Translations under genes and position numbers: made by a program
In this document: positions 35,010 through 43,311 of the stretch, piece by piece
Layout: each line of letters opens with the position of its first letter
Position numbering within the stretch: position 1 is the stretch's first letter
The notes under the pieces: model-generated
Told to the model about the DNA's origin: nothing
Databases searched by the model: none
The model's input: the letters and a program-made list of their open reading frames with translations, nothing else
Source: Pedobacter africanus
GTDB taxonomy: Bacteria > Bacteroidota > Bacteroidia > Sphingobacteriales > Sphingobacteriaceae
DNA length: 64,000 bases
Direction: 5' to 3'
Assembly: GCF_900176535.1 (NCBI RefSeq)
Contig: NZ_FWXT01000001.1
Coordinates: forward strand, 1,426,001-1,490,000

Positions 35010-36458
35010 TTAACCAGATATTTGTATAAATGAAGCCCTTGTTTTTTTCCATTCCTGATACAGCCTTACATGTTCTTCATTTTGCTGGGGAATGGTCTCT
35101 TCGAGGATATAAGGCGCTATTGCCTCCTTACCCAAAGCTTTGTTGCATATATACACTCCGCCTACTACCGATGACTGCCTGTAGCTGTTGCGGATGATCA
35201 CCCTTTTTTGCAGCAAATTGGCTATAAACTGCCTTAAGGTAGCACTTTGCACACCACCTCCACAGGCCCAGATGTAATCCTGCTCGTGTGTTGTTACCCC
35301 GCAAAGGCTCTTATAGTTTTCGCTGATACTGCAGGCGATATCCCATAGCGTAGCCCATACAAAACTACCTCTGGTAAGTAAATGAGAAACCGGTGCGTCA
35401 AAAATGAAGCCGCCACGGGTAAGGGGCTTTTTTTCATCTGCCACCAACGACCCAAGCGAAGCAATACACTGAAAATGGCTCACTTCCTGTAACTCCTTTT
35501 CAATCACCTCATAAGCCTCAACTGGATAAAAAATCTCCTTTAAACGCTGATAGTTTAACCCGGTTACACCTGCATTGGCCTCAAGGATAAAACTATGTTC
35601 ATCTGTATGCCTGCTGGTCCAGGTGCGTTGCTGTTCATCCGTAATGTATTCGCCGGTAATTTTAATGATTGGAGTTGTGGTACCCGATACAATAACTACA
35701 TCGTTTTCCAGCGGCTGCGTACTAATAATGGCCAGCTGCGTATCCGCGCCGCCCACAATTACCTTTGCATCCCTATCGATCCCAAAAGCCTGCGCTTCTA
35801 TCGGTAAAATGACGCCGAGTGGCGTGCCAGACAAAGTAAGTTTTGGCAAAACGGCCGGATCAATCTGAAAAACGGCACACAATTCATCCGACCATTCATG
35901 TTTTGCCACATCGTACAATAGGGTTTCCGAAGCTTGAGAATGTTCATAATGAACCACTCCGCTTAACTTATATTCTACCCAGTCGCTGATACTTAAAAAT
36001 GTTTTGAATTCCTTCCATATTTCTGGCCGTCTGTGTTGTACACCTACAATTTTGAGGGCCGAAAACAAAGAAGTAGGATAACGACCGGTAAGTTGGTAAA
36101 CTGCACTTTTATCAGCAATCATGCTGTCCCACTCCCTGCCCCTGTGGTCAATATTAGGTAAGCCAATAAGTGATTCACCCTTTTTTCCAAGAAGGACAAT
36201 CCCTTCACGCTGGCTGGTAGCGGTTAGTGCCAGTACTTTAACACCGGGAGCAGTACTTAGTGCCTTTTTTGCCAGGCGAATGATTTGCTGCCATAAAGCA
36301 TTCGGATCAAAGTACAAGGCTTCAGGATAATGATCGTCCTTATGGTTATGCAGGTTCTCTCTTGCTATTCCCAGTATTTCCCCAGAGGTTGATGCCACTG
36401 CAACACGTACATTTCCTGTACCAATATCTATTACAATATATGCTTCCTGATTTGTCAT
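35010..36458 (-). CDS. FGGY family carbohydrate kinase (LsrK-like)
   Basis: The protein has about 482 residues from the ATG at 36458; a GTG at 36482, immediately after the upstream stop, would add eight residues. It opens YIVIDIGTGNVRVAVASTSG (phosphate loop) and has TATSQREGIVLL, FLSISDWVEYKLSG, a VIVGGADTQLA catalytic-region motif and WACGGGVQSATLRQF in the C-terminal domain. The pattern resembles autoinducer-2 kinase LsrK more than xylulokinase, but none of the Lsr transporter or processing genes are here, so another keto-sugar or polyol is more likely. It is linked by coupled translation to the dehydrogenase upstream and the second kinase downstream. Confidence 0.85.
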   Translation of the reverse strand: MTNQEAYIVIDIGTGNVRVAVASTSGEILGIARENLHNHKDDHYPEALYFDPNALWQQIIRLAKKALSTAPGVKVLALTATSQREGIVLLGKKGESLIGLPNIDHRGREWDSMIADKSAVYQLTGRYPTSLFSALKIVGVQHRRPEIWKEFKTFLSISDWVEYKLSGVVHYEHSQASETLLYDVAKHEWSDELCAVFQIDPAVLPKLTLSGTPLGVILPIEAQAFGIDRDAKVIVGGADTQLAIISTQPLENDVVIVSGTTTPIIKITGEYITDEQQRTWTSRHTDEHSFILEANAGVTGLNYQRLKEIFYPVEAYEVIEKELQEVSHFQCIASLGSLVADEKKPLTRGGFIFDAPVSHLLTRGSFVWATLWDIACSISENYKSLCGVTTHEQDYIWACGGGVQSATLRQFIANLLQKRVIIRNSYRQSSVVGGVYICNKALGKEAIAPYILEETIPQQNEEHVRLYQEWKKTRASFIQISG

Positions 36459-36482
36459 ATCTGAATTTTCATTAACGCTCAC

Positions 36483-37442
36483 CTAATTTACCTTTTCCTG
36501 CGCAAACCACTCCATTATCCTGCTGTTCATGATTTCTACATGGTGATCTTCTACCTCATGTGTTGCACCTGCAATATGTGGTGTAGCCAATACATTTGGC
36601 AGGTTAATGATCCTGTAATCCTTCTCATCCGGAGGCTCATGATCAAATACATCCAGCACCGCTCCCCGTATACGGTTATGCTCCAAAGCATCCAGCAGGT
36701 CGTCACGCTTCACCACGCTGGCTCGTGCCGTATTTACAAATATAGCCCCAGGCTTCATTTTAGCAATCAGGCTTTTATCTATCATACCGATGGTAGATGG
36801 TGTTACCGGCAAATGAATGGAAACAATATCACAGCTTTCGAATATATCTTCCAGGGATGTCTTGATATACTTCGCATCAAACGCCCCCAGATACGGGTCA
36901 TAAAATTTAATGTAACATGGAAAGTTTTCTACCATACTGGCTATGCGCTGGCCTACTGCACCAAAGCCAACCATTCCAATGGTTTTACCTGCCAGCTCAT
37001 TTCCTTTAAACTGTAAATAGGAAGTATGTGCATCATCGGTCCAGTTCTTCCCTTTCAACCAGGCTACGCCTGCATAGGTATTCCTCATCAGATCAATTAC
37101 CGTTGCCAGGAATAGTTCGGCTACCGCCTGTGCATTTCGGGCCGGAGTATGAAATACGGGAATCCCCATTTCTTTAGCTGTTTCCGTAGCAACATTAGAT
37201 GGAGTTCCCCTGCACACCCCAATAAACTGCAGCTGCGGGTTCGCTTGTATCACTTTCGCTGTAACATGGTCGTGTTCGGTAATCAATGCTTCGGCTTTTG
37301 TCTCCTTTAGCAAGGCAATCAGTTCTTCTTCATGAAATGCACGGCCAAAATCCTTCCATGGGCGATAAATGACCTCACCCAGCGTCTCTGCCAAAGCCTC
37401 CTGTCCCCGCTCGTGATAAGGGGCCGTAATCAATATCCTCAT
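36483..37442 (-). CDS. NAD-dependent D-2-hydroxyacid dehydrogenase
   Basis: The 319-residue cytoplasmic oxidoreductase has a split substrate domain and a central Rossmann domain (about 105-285) with GMVGFGAVGQRIA. The catalytic triad is present: Arg in FVNTARASVV, Glu in VLDVFDHEPP and His in ATPHIAGAT. The family interconverts 2-keto and D-2-hydroxy acids (glycerate, lactate, phosphoglycerate); no ACT regulatory domain follows, so it is not a full serine-pathway SerA. It sits between the MFS transporter (44 bases) and two sugar kinases and should oxidise or reduce an acid intermediate of the same pathway. Confidence 0.88.
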   Translation of the reverse strand: MRILITAPYHERGQEALAETLGEVIYRPWKDFGRAFHEEELIALLKETKAEALITEHDHVTAKVIQANPQLQFIGVCRGTPSNVATETAKEMGIPVFHTPARNAQAVAELFLATVIDLMRNTYAGVAWLKGKNWTDDAHTSYLQFKGNELAGKTIGMVGFGAVGQRIASMVENFPCYIKFYDPYLGAFDAKYIKTSLEDIFESCDIVSIHLPVTPSTIGMIDKSLIAKMKPGAIFVNTARASVVKRDDLLDALEHNRIRGAVLDVFDHEPPDEKDYRIINLPNVLATPHIAGATHEVEDHHVEIMNSRIMEWFAQEKVN

Positions 37443-37486
37443 ATTCTTTTATTATTGTTATTAAATTCTATTGTGTGTTATTCATT

Positions 37487-38773
37487 TTATGTTCCAGAAA
37501 CAGCAACCAGCGGATCTGCGGCATGTGCTGTTTTCGCATTATTAGGTAAGGTGATAAAACGGGTAAGGATGGCACTAAGCACATACAAGCCAGCAAGTAT
37601 CCAGACCACACCGGTGTTGCCCAGACTACCAATAAAGATCCCAACGATGGCAGGCCCTACAAATACCGCTAACCCTGCACCGAGGTTTAGCACTGCCATA
37701 GCAGCACCCTTATCTTTTTTAACCAAAGAAGGTACCAGGGCCGATAAAGGCACATAACCGGCAAGTAGTGCGCCCCATAAAATGCCGCAGAACATCACCA
37801 TCCAGAAACTACCCCCAAACATAACTGGCGAGTAATAGAACAACAATGTGGTAAGTGCACAGCCAATGCCCCCAAACCACATTACCGTATTGCGCCAGCC
37901 GAAACCATCCCCAACAAAGCCAAAAATTAAGTTGAAAGCAATGTTTGCTGTAAATATCGTACCCCAGATCTGCAGCCATTCCGTTGTAGTAAAACCATGT
38001 GCCGCCATATAGGTTGGCAAAAACACAGGGAAAGCAAATTGTGCAGTTGTATTGATGATGCGGACAATACCTCCCAGTAAAACTTTAGGCTCTTCCTTCA
38101 TAATGATCAACCCCTTGGCCAGTTCTTCCGTTTTCGAAGACCTGTTTTTCCCCGCTGAAGTTTCGAACTTATCCCTATTTAATACCAGCGCAAAAAATGC
38201 CCCCACCAAAACCCAGAAAATAGAACTCCATAAAGTATCCAAATAACCCAGATGCTCGATTGCCCAACTGGAATAGTATGCACCAAAAACATTTAAACCA
38301 CCTGTAAAAACAAACCAGAACCAGCCCACAGCAGATCCCAGTTTTTTACCGGGACTACGATACGTGATCCAGACAAGAAAAGAATAGGCAAACAGCGGAT
38401 AGCCGAAACCCCTGACCGCATAAGTTACCAGCATCACACCATAATTCAGATCAGGTAAACCGTAACCTACAAAACCAGCCGTTCCAATAATGTATAGAAG
38501 CAAGCCCATCAGCATGGTCTTTTTTGGACCGAAACCTTCAGCCAGCACCCCGGAGAACCAGGATGAGATGGCAATGGTAATTCCATATACAGTAAATAAA
38601 GAGGCAGATTGCTGAATAGTCATTCCGCGTCCTATTAAATATGGACTAAGCCAGCCCTGTTCCACACCATCACCCATCATAAAGATAAGGATCCCCAAAT
38701 AACCCCAAGCCAGCTGCTTCGGGATACCAGCCCTGCCAAGCAGGGAATTGTCTGAGTTTAATTCTTGTTTCAT
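37487..38773 (-). CDS. MFS transporter, polyol permease-like
   Basis: The 428-residue membrane protein has twelve predicted helices and a central cytoplasmic loop rich in charged residues (about 195-215). The stretch GDGVEQGWLSPYLIGRGM after the first helix and RGFGYPLFAYSFLVWI fit the RbtT/DalT/CsbX group that imports ribitol, arabinitol and similar polyols by proton symport. It is the first gene of the minus-strand catabolic operon and is divergent from the DeoR-type regulator at 39049. Substrate specificity is inferred from family pattern only. Confidence 0.85.
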   Translation of the reverse strand: MKQELNSDNSLLGRAGIPKQLAWGYLGILIFMMGDGVEQGWLSPYLIGRGMTIQQSASLFTVYGITIAISSWFSGVLAEGFGPKKTMLMGLLLYIIGTAGFVGYGLPDLNYGVMLVTYAVRGFGYPLFAYSFLVWITYRSPGKKLGSAVGWFWFVFTGGLNVFGAYYSSWAIEHLGYLDTLWSSIFWVLVGAFFALVLNRDKFETSAGKNRSSKTEELAKGLIIMKEEPKVLLGGIVRIINTTAQFAFPVFLPTYMAAHGFTTTEWLQIWGTIFTANIAFNLIFGFVGDGFGWRNTVMWFGGIGCALTTLLFYYSPVMFGGSFWMVMFCGILWGALLAGYVPLSALVPSLVKKDKGAAMAVLNLGAGLAVFVGPAIVGIFIGSLGNTGVVWILAGLYVLSAILTRFITLPNNAKTAHAADPLVAVSGT

Positions 38774-38970
38774 TTATATATTTGGTTATTTTTTTACACA
38801 TTTCACTTCATTACGTTTCAGCTTAGCAAACTTTCCTTTACCAAATAAATGAAATTAAACATAATAAAACAAAATAAAAGACAAATAAATATTTATTAAG
38901 CAATAATAAAACTTCAATATCAATCCTGGCCTGATCTGACATTAATGAATTATGAATTATTTTAGTTTAG

Positions 38971-38978
38971 TATATTTG
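38971..38978 (+). promoter_or_regulatory. Possible -7 promoter element for the DeoR-type gene
   Basis: TATATTTG fits the Bacteroidota TAnnTTTG consensus, 70 bases before the regulator's ATG. The 275-base AT-rich gap between the divergent transporter and regulator genes should hold both promoters and the operator. No convincing -33 motif is seen. Confidence 0.3.
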
Positions 38979-39048
38979 GAAAATTATAGGTAGTATTATA
39001 GATATTTCATAATATTAACGATTAAAAAAGCGCTTAAAGCCTAAACAA

Positions 39049-39816
39049 ATGAAGAATATCACCGAGCGGCATGAATTTATTATTCAACAGCTGAAGAAAA
39101 ACGGCAAAGTAAATATTATTGAACTCATTAACCTGATGAAAGTTTCTGGCGTAACAATAAGAAAGGATTTGAAACTTCTTGAAGATAAAAACTTGTTGTT
39201 CCGTACCAGGGGCGGAGGATCAGTCAACAATCCTTACGCAACCGAACGAACCATCAATGAAAAGGAATTCATCAACTCCGAAGAAAAGCAGAAAATAGCA
39301 AAGGCTGCTATAACAATTATTGGCGAAAGTGATTCCATTAGCATCGGTTCGGGTACCACCGTTTTTGAACTGGCCAGATGCCTGCACCCAAGCAAACATT
39401 TAACTGTAATTACACCGGCCCTAAAAGTGGGTCTGGAGCTAAGCAACCGCCCCAACGTTGAAGTTTTGCAGCTTGGTGGGCTAATCCGCCCAAACTCTTC
39501 TTCCGTTGCAGGAGCGCATGCAGAAAAAATCCTTGCCGAGATTTCATGCGGTGTACTTTTTCTTGGAGTAGATGGCATTGACCTTGATTTTGGTTTTTCC
39601 ATCACCAATATAGCGGAAGCAACACTCAATCAGAAAATGATTGATACTGCCCAGACCTTGGTTATCCTGGCCGACAGCACTAAATTTGACCGCAGGGGAC
39701 TGGGGAAAGTATGCGGGTTTGATCAGGTACATTATGTGGTTACAGATAATAAGGTATCCCCTCAGACCGTCAAAATGATTGAAGAAAAAGGTGTGAAAGT
39801 TATTATCGCGCAATAG
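39049..39816 (+). CDS. DeoR/GlpR family transcriptional regulator
   Basis: The 255-residue regulator has an N-terminal winged HTH (about residues 4-58, with NGKVNIIELINLMKVSGVTI and RKDLKLLE) and a DeoR-type sugar-phosphate sensor domain (about 75-250, with SIGSGTTVFELARCL, FLGVDGIDLDFG and LADSTKFDRRG). Such regulators repress catabolic operons and are released by a phosphorylated intermediate. It is divergent from the MFS-dehydrogenase-kinase operon, its likely target, which also contains two kinases able to make the effector. A terminator follows 27 bases after the stop. Confidence 0.93.
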   Translation: MKNITERHEFIIQQLKKNGKVNIIELINLMKVSGVTIRKDLKLLEDKNLLFRTRGGGSVNNPYATERTINEKEFINSEEKQKIAKAAITIIGESDSISIGSGTTVFELARCLHPSKHLTVITPALKVGLELSNRPNVEVLQLGGLIRPNSSSVAGAHAEKILAEISCGVLFLGVDGIDLDFGFSITNIAEATLNQKMIDTAQTLVILADSTKFDRRGLGKVCGFDQVHYVVTDNKVSPQTVKMIEEKGVKVIIAQ

Positions 39817-39843
39817 CATTGCGGGCTTAATAAAGCTTTGCAT

Positions 39844-39880
39844 AAAAAAAGCCGTTTTCTTTTTGAAAACGGCTTTTTTC
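39844..39880. terminator. Bidirectional terminator between DeoR gene and tRNA-Ala
   Basis: AAGCCGTTTTC and GAAAACGGCTT form a perfect stem with a TTTTT loop, flanked by A-run and T-run, between a rightward gene and a leftward tRNA gene. It should stop transcription from both sides. Confidence 0.85.
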
Positions 39881-39881
39881 G

Positions 39882-39955
<74 letters not shown>

Positions 39956-40055
39956 GTTTGGCTATTGAGGTGGCAAAAATAGCAATTAGTTTGTGTAATG
40001 CAAATAAATATTAAAATATGATGCTAACTTTGGTTTTGAACCATATTCCAGTTAC

Positions 40056-41366
40056 ATGAAGAAAATAATTTTATTGTTTGTTGCCCTTTTAATTTCATCC
40101 GCCTCCTTTTCTCAGGGAATCTTAAATCTGCTCGGACGGTCACAGGATTTGTTTAAGCTATTTTCAGAAGATAAGTTTACAGAAGCTTATGGCTATTTCG
40201 ACCCCGCTTTTCAGGCTAAGGTTACCGAAACCAATATGAAGGAACTTTGGACCAAGCTTGGAGAAAAGCTAGGCAAAATGGAAAGTGCTGATGTTATTAA
40301 CAGTAAAACTGAGGGTGATTTTTACACTGTTGTGGTAGAAGTAAAATTTACCAATGATACCCAGAACTTTTTATTGGCATTTAATAAAGCCGAAAAGATA
40401 GTCGGACTTTTTCTTCAACCAAAGACATCGGCTAACTACACTCCACCCGTGTACGCTGATACCACATTGTATAAGGAAAAGGAAATTTATGTTAAAACTG
40501 CAAAACACAACCTTGTTGGCATGCTAACCAGCCCTAAAAAGGGAGCCGGTTTTCCGCTTGTTGTGCTGGTACACGGATCTGGCCCGCAGGACATGGATGA
40601 AACATTTGGACCGAATAAGCCTTTGAAAGACCTTGCATTGGGGCTTGCGGCCAAAGGGATTGCCAGTATCCGCTACGTAAAAAGAACGAAAATATATCCG
40701 GGCGATTTTTCTGGTCCCTTTACCGTAAAGGAAGAAGTTATGGATGATGCCCTCGCGGCCGTAGCTCTCGCAAGAACAATACCTGAAGCGAATAAAAAAC
40801 AATTATACCTGTTTGGGCATAGCCTGGGCGGCATGCTGGCCCCACGTTTGGCTTTGCTAGCCCCGGATTTAAACGGGATTATACTGGCAGCCGCACCGGC
40901 CCGCACGTTAACTGATATTATTGTTGAACAAAATAAGTACATGTTCAGTCTTGCAAAAGATACAAGTCAGGCCGGAAAACAAATACTGGATAGCGTAGTG
41001 AAGGAACTGGATAAAACCCGGATCACCAAACTTGGCAGCATAAAAGCAGATTCCGCTTTACTAGGACTGCCAGCGGCTTACTGGGCAGATTTGAACAGCT
41101 ATAATCAGGTTGAAACGGCAAAAAAACTGAAACAACGTATCCTTATTGTACAAGGCGGCTACGATTTTCAGGTTTCAGTAACCGATTATAATTTATGGAA
41201 TACTGCTCTTGGTAAGAAAAAGAATGCAACACTTAAGTTGTACCCCGACCTTAATCACCTGCTAAGCCCGCAAAAAGAAAAAGGAACTACACAACAATAC
41301 GAAGTTCCGGCAAGCGTATCTCCAACCCTGGTAAACGATATTACTGCCTGGATAAAAGCCAAATGA
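40056..41366 (+). CDS. Exported alpha/beta hydrolase with DUF3887-like N-terminal domain
   Basis: The 436-residue protein has a signal peptide (about 1-19, ending SFSQG), an NTF2-like DUF3887 domain (about 22-130) and an alpha/beta hydrolase (about 150-436). The catalytic triad can be placed at Ser256 (GHSLGG elbow), Asp370 (GGYDFQ) and His401 (DLNHLL), and an oxyanion region is marked by HGSGPQD. It is likely a periplasmic esterase or peptidase-like hydrolase; the substrate is unknown. The gene stands alone between tRNA-Ala and a response-regulator gene, on the plus strand. Confidence 0.87.
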   Translation: MKKIILLFVALLISSASFSQGILNLLGRSQDLFKLFSEDKFTEAYGYFDPAFQAKVTETNMKELWTKLGEKLGKMESADVINSKTEGDFYTVVVEVKFTNDTQNFLLAFNKAEKIVGLFLQPKTSANYTPPVYADTTLYKEKEIYVKTAKHNLVGMLTSPKKGAGFPLVVLVHGSGPQDMDETFGPNKPLKDLALGLAAKGIASIRYVKRTKIYPGDFSGPFTVKEEVMDDALAAVALARTIPEANKKQLYLFGHSLGGMLAPRLALLAPDLNGIILAAAPARTLTDIIVEQNKYMFSLAKDTSQAGKQILDSVVKELDKTRITKLGSIKADSALLGLPAAYWADLNSYNQVETAKKLKQRILIVQGGYDFQVSVTDYNLWNTALGKKKNATLKLYPDLNHLLSPQKEKGTTQQYEVPASVSPTLVNDITAWIKAK

Positions 41367-41436
41367 TAAAAAATTGAATTTATGGCAAAATTGTTGCTGT
41401 TGAAATGATCTGATTAAACATTAAACAAAGTTAATT

Positions 41437-41796
41437 ATGATCAAAAGAATACATGTGCTTGAAGATGACGAAGATATCCGATACATTATCGGGGTTCTAT
41501 TGAAAGATGAAGGTTATGAGCTACAGCTTTCATCATCATTTAGTGAACTAAAAAGTAAACTGAAAGATTCCGTACCGGATTTGTTTATTTTAGATGTAAT
41601 GCTGCCCGACGGAGATGGTACAGATATTTGTACGGATCTTAAGACCGACCATTTTACTAAACATATTCCCATCATTGTCATGTCGGCAAACGACAAGAAC
41701 AAGGAAAAGAGCCTTGCTGCCGGGGCCAATGATTACGTAAGCAAGCCTTTTGATATAGATTATATTGTAAAAAGGATCAAAAACCTTTTAAACTAA
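41437..41796 (+). CDS. Single-domain response regulator (CheY-like receiver)
   Basis: The 119-residue protein is one receiver domain with no output domain. It has the acidic pair in LEDDED, phosphoacceptor Asp53 in FILDVMLPDGDG, a Ser/Thr position in VMSAND and Lys103 in YVSKPF. It can accept phosphate from a histidine kinase and act by protein contact. No kinase is encoded in the window, so the partner is elsewhere. A terminator follows 15-50 bases after the stop. Confidence 0.9.
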   Translation: MIKRIHVLEDDEDIRYIIGVLLKDEGYELQLSSSFSELKSKLKDSVPDLFILDVMLPDGDGTDICTDLKTDHFTKHIPIIVMSANDKNKEKSLAAGANDYVSKPFDIDYIVKRIKNLLN

Positions 41797-41810
41797 GGCC
41801 ATACCTTATT

Positions 41811-41851
41811 AAAAAGCCTCCAGAAAGTTAGACACTTTCCGGAGGCCTTTT
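41811..41851. terminator. Bidirectional terminator between receiver gene and efflux operon
   Basis: GCCTCCaGAAAGT and ACTTTCcGGAGGC form a 13-bp stem with one mismatch around TAGAC, flanked by AAAAA and TTTTA. It lies between two convergent genes. Confidence 0.8.
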
Positions 41852-41853
41852 AT

Positions 41854-43311
41854 TTACTTCCAACCTCCACCTAAGCTCTTATAAATATCTACTACTGTAC
41901 TCAGCTGTTTTTGTTTAGCCTCAATCAATTCCATTTTGGCATCAAGAGCATCTCGCTGATTCAAGAGCACCTCAAGATAATCTGCTCTTGAATTTTTAAA
42001 CAACTGATTAGCGATATCAATCGACTGATCTAAGGCAAGCGTTTCTTCAGATTTCAATTTATAATACTGATCTATATTCTTTACTTTGGACATTAGGTTT
42101 GCAACATCCAGATAGGCATTCAATATCGTCTTATCATATTCATACAACGACTGAATCTGTTTGGCATCTGCTGTCTGAAAATTGGCCTTTATCGCACTTT
42201 TGTTGATAAGCGGCCCTGCCAATTCTCCGGCAAGGTTATAGGCCATAGATTCAGGTATTTTCACCAAATAAGACGGTTTAAACGCTTCCAACCCCAGTGT
42301 TGCGGAAATTTCCAGTGAAGGATAAAATTCTTTTCTTGCTGCTTCCACATCAAGTTTTGAAGATTTTAATTCCAGTTCAGCCTGCTTAATGTCCGGACGG
42401 TTAGCCAACAGCTGTGATGGAATCCCGGTATAAAATGTCTGCGGAATGGTAGACATGAAGCTTTCCTTCGTTCTTACAATAGGCTGCGGGTATCTTCCCA
42501 GAAGAACATTGATCCCATTTTCCTTTTCAGTAATTTCCTGACGGATGGTATAAGCTGATGCTTTCGATTTGGCCAGTTCTGCCTCAAACTTCTTTACAGC
42601 CAGCTCTGTAGCTGCAGCCGTCTGCTTCTGTATTTTAGAAATTTCCAGGGCTCTTTCCTGAAGTTTGATATACTGCTGCATAATATCCAGCTGGTTATCG
42701 AGTGCCAGTAATTCGTAATAACTATCGGCCACTTCTTCGATAAGATTTGAAAGCACAAAATTTTTCCCTTCCACCGTAGACAGGTAATGGGCAACAGCAG
42801 CTTCTTTTTCCGCTCTTAATTTTTTCCAGATGTCGATTTCCCAATTCGCCATTAATCCACCTTCAAAATTTCCAAGCGGGTCCGGCATTTCTTTTCCAGG
42901 TTCAATATCCGTAGTCGCATCTCCTGCGCCTTCACTGGTATAACGACCGGCTTTATTTACTCCTGCTCCTAGTTTTGCAGCTACTGTAGGACTTAATTTC
43001 CCTTTTTTATAAAGAACCCCGCTTTTGGCAATCTCAATTTCCTGTAGCGTGATCAGTAGTTCCTGATTGTTTTTCAGCGCTGTTTCGATTAAACTTACGA
43101 GGTTCGGATCGGTAAAAAACTGCCTCCATGGAGTCGTTCCACTGTTTGCGTTGACATCCTGCAGCTCTCCCTGATTAAAGTTCTGGGGAAGGTTTTCTTT
43201 TACAGCATCTCTTACAACAGTTGCCATTGGTGCTTTGCAACCAGCCACAACAAGTGATAGCGCAATGGCTATTATTATTTTTCTAGTCTTCAAATTTTCC
43301 ATCATGTTCAT
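41854..43311 (-). CDS. RND efflux outer membrane factor lipoprotein (OprM/TolC type)
   Basis: The 485-residue protein has a lipobox near residue 25 (VVAGCKAP) and two repeats of the outer-membrane efflux domain. Conserved parts include WRQFFTDPNLVSLIETALKNN, WEIDIWKKLRAEKEAAVAH and the second-repeat LANRPDIKQAELELK. It forms the exit duct of the tripartite pump. Its start overlaps the end of the RND gene by 29 bases; three nearby ATGs (43311, 43305, 43302) compete as start. It ends the operon just before a terminator. Confidence 0.93.
   Translation of the reverse strand: MNMMENLKTRKIIIAIALSLVVAGCKAPMATVVRDAVKENLPQNFNQGELQDVNANSGTTPWRQFFTDPNLVSLIETALKNNQELLITLQEIEIAKSGVLYKKGKLSPTVAAKLGAGVNKAGRYTSEGAGDATTDIEPGKEMPDPLGNFEGGLMANWEIDIWKKLRAEKEAAVAHYLSTVEGKNFVLSNLIEEVADSYYELLALDNQLDIMQQYIKLQERALEISKIQKQTAAATELAVKKFEAELAKSKASAYTIRQEITEKENGINVLLGRYPQPIVRTKESFMSTIPQTFYTGIPSQLLANRPDIKQAELELKSSKLDVEAARKEFYPSLEISATLGLEAFKPSYLVKIPESMAYNLAGELAGPLINKSAIKANFQTADAKQIQSLYEYDKTILNAYLDVANLMSKVKNIDQYYKLKSEETLALDQSIDIANQLFKNSRADYLEVLLNQRDALDAKMELIEAKQKQLSTVVDIYKSLGGGWK

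Noticed and set aside
35010..36482. Naming the LsrK-like kinase lsrK and assigning autoinducer-2 metabolism
   Set aside because: No Lsr transporter, LsrF/LsrG or LsrR genes are nearby and FGGY specificity cannot be read from these motifs.
36540..37016. 158-codon plus-strand frame opposite the dehydrogenase
   Set aside because: The dehydrogenase has its complete catalytic triad on the minus strand; the opposite frame is rich in Cys and His without a pattern.
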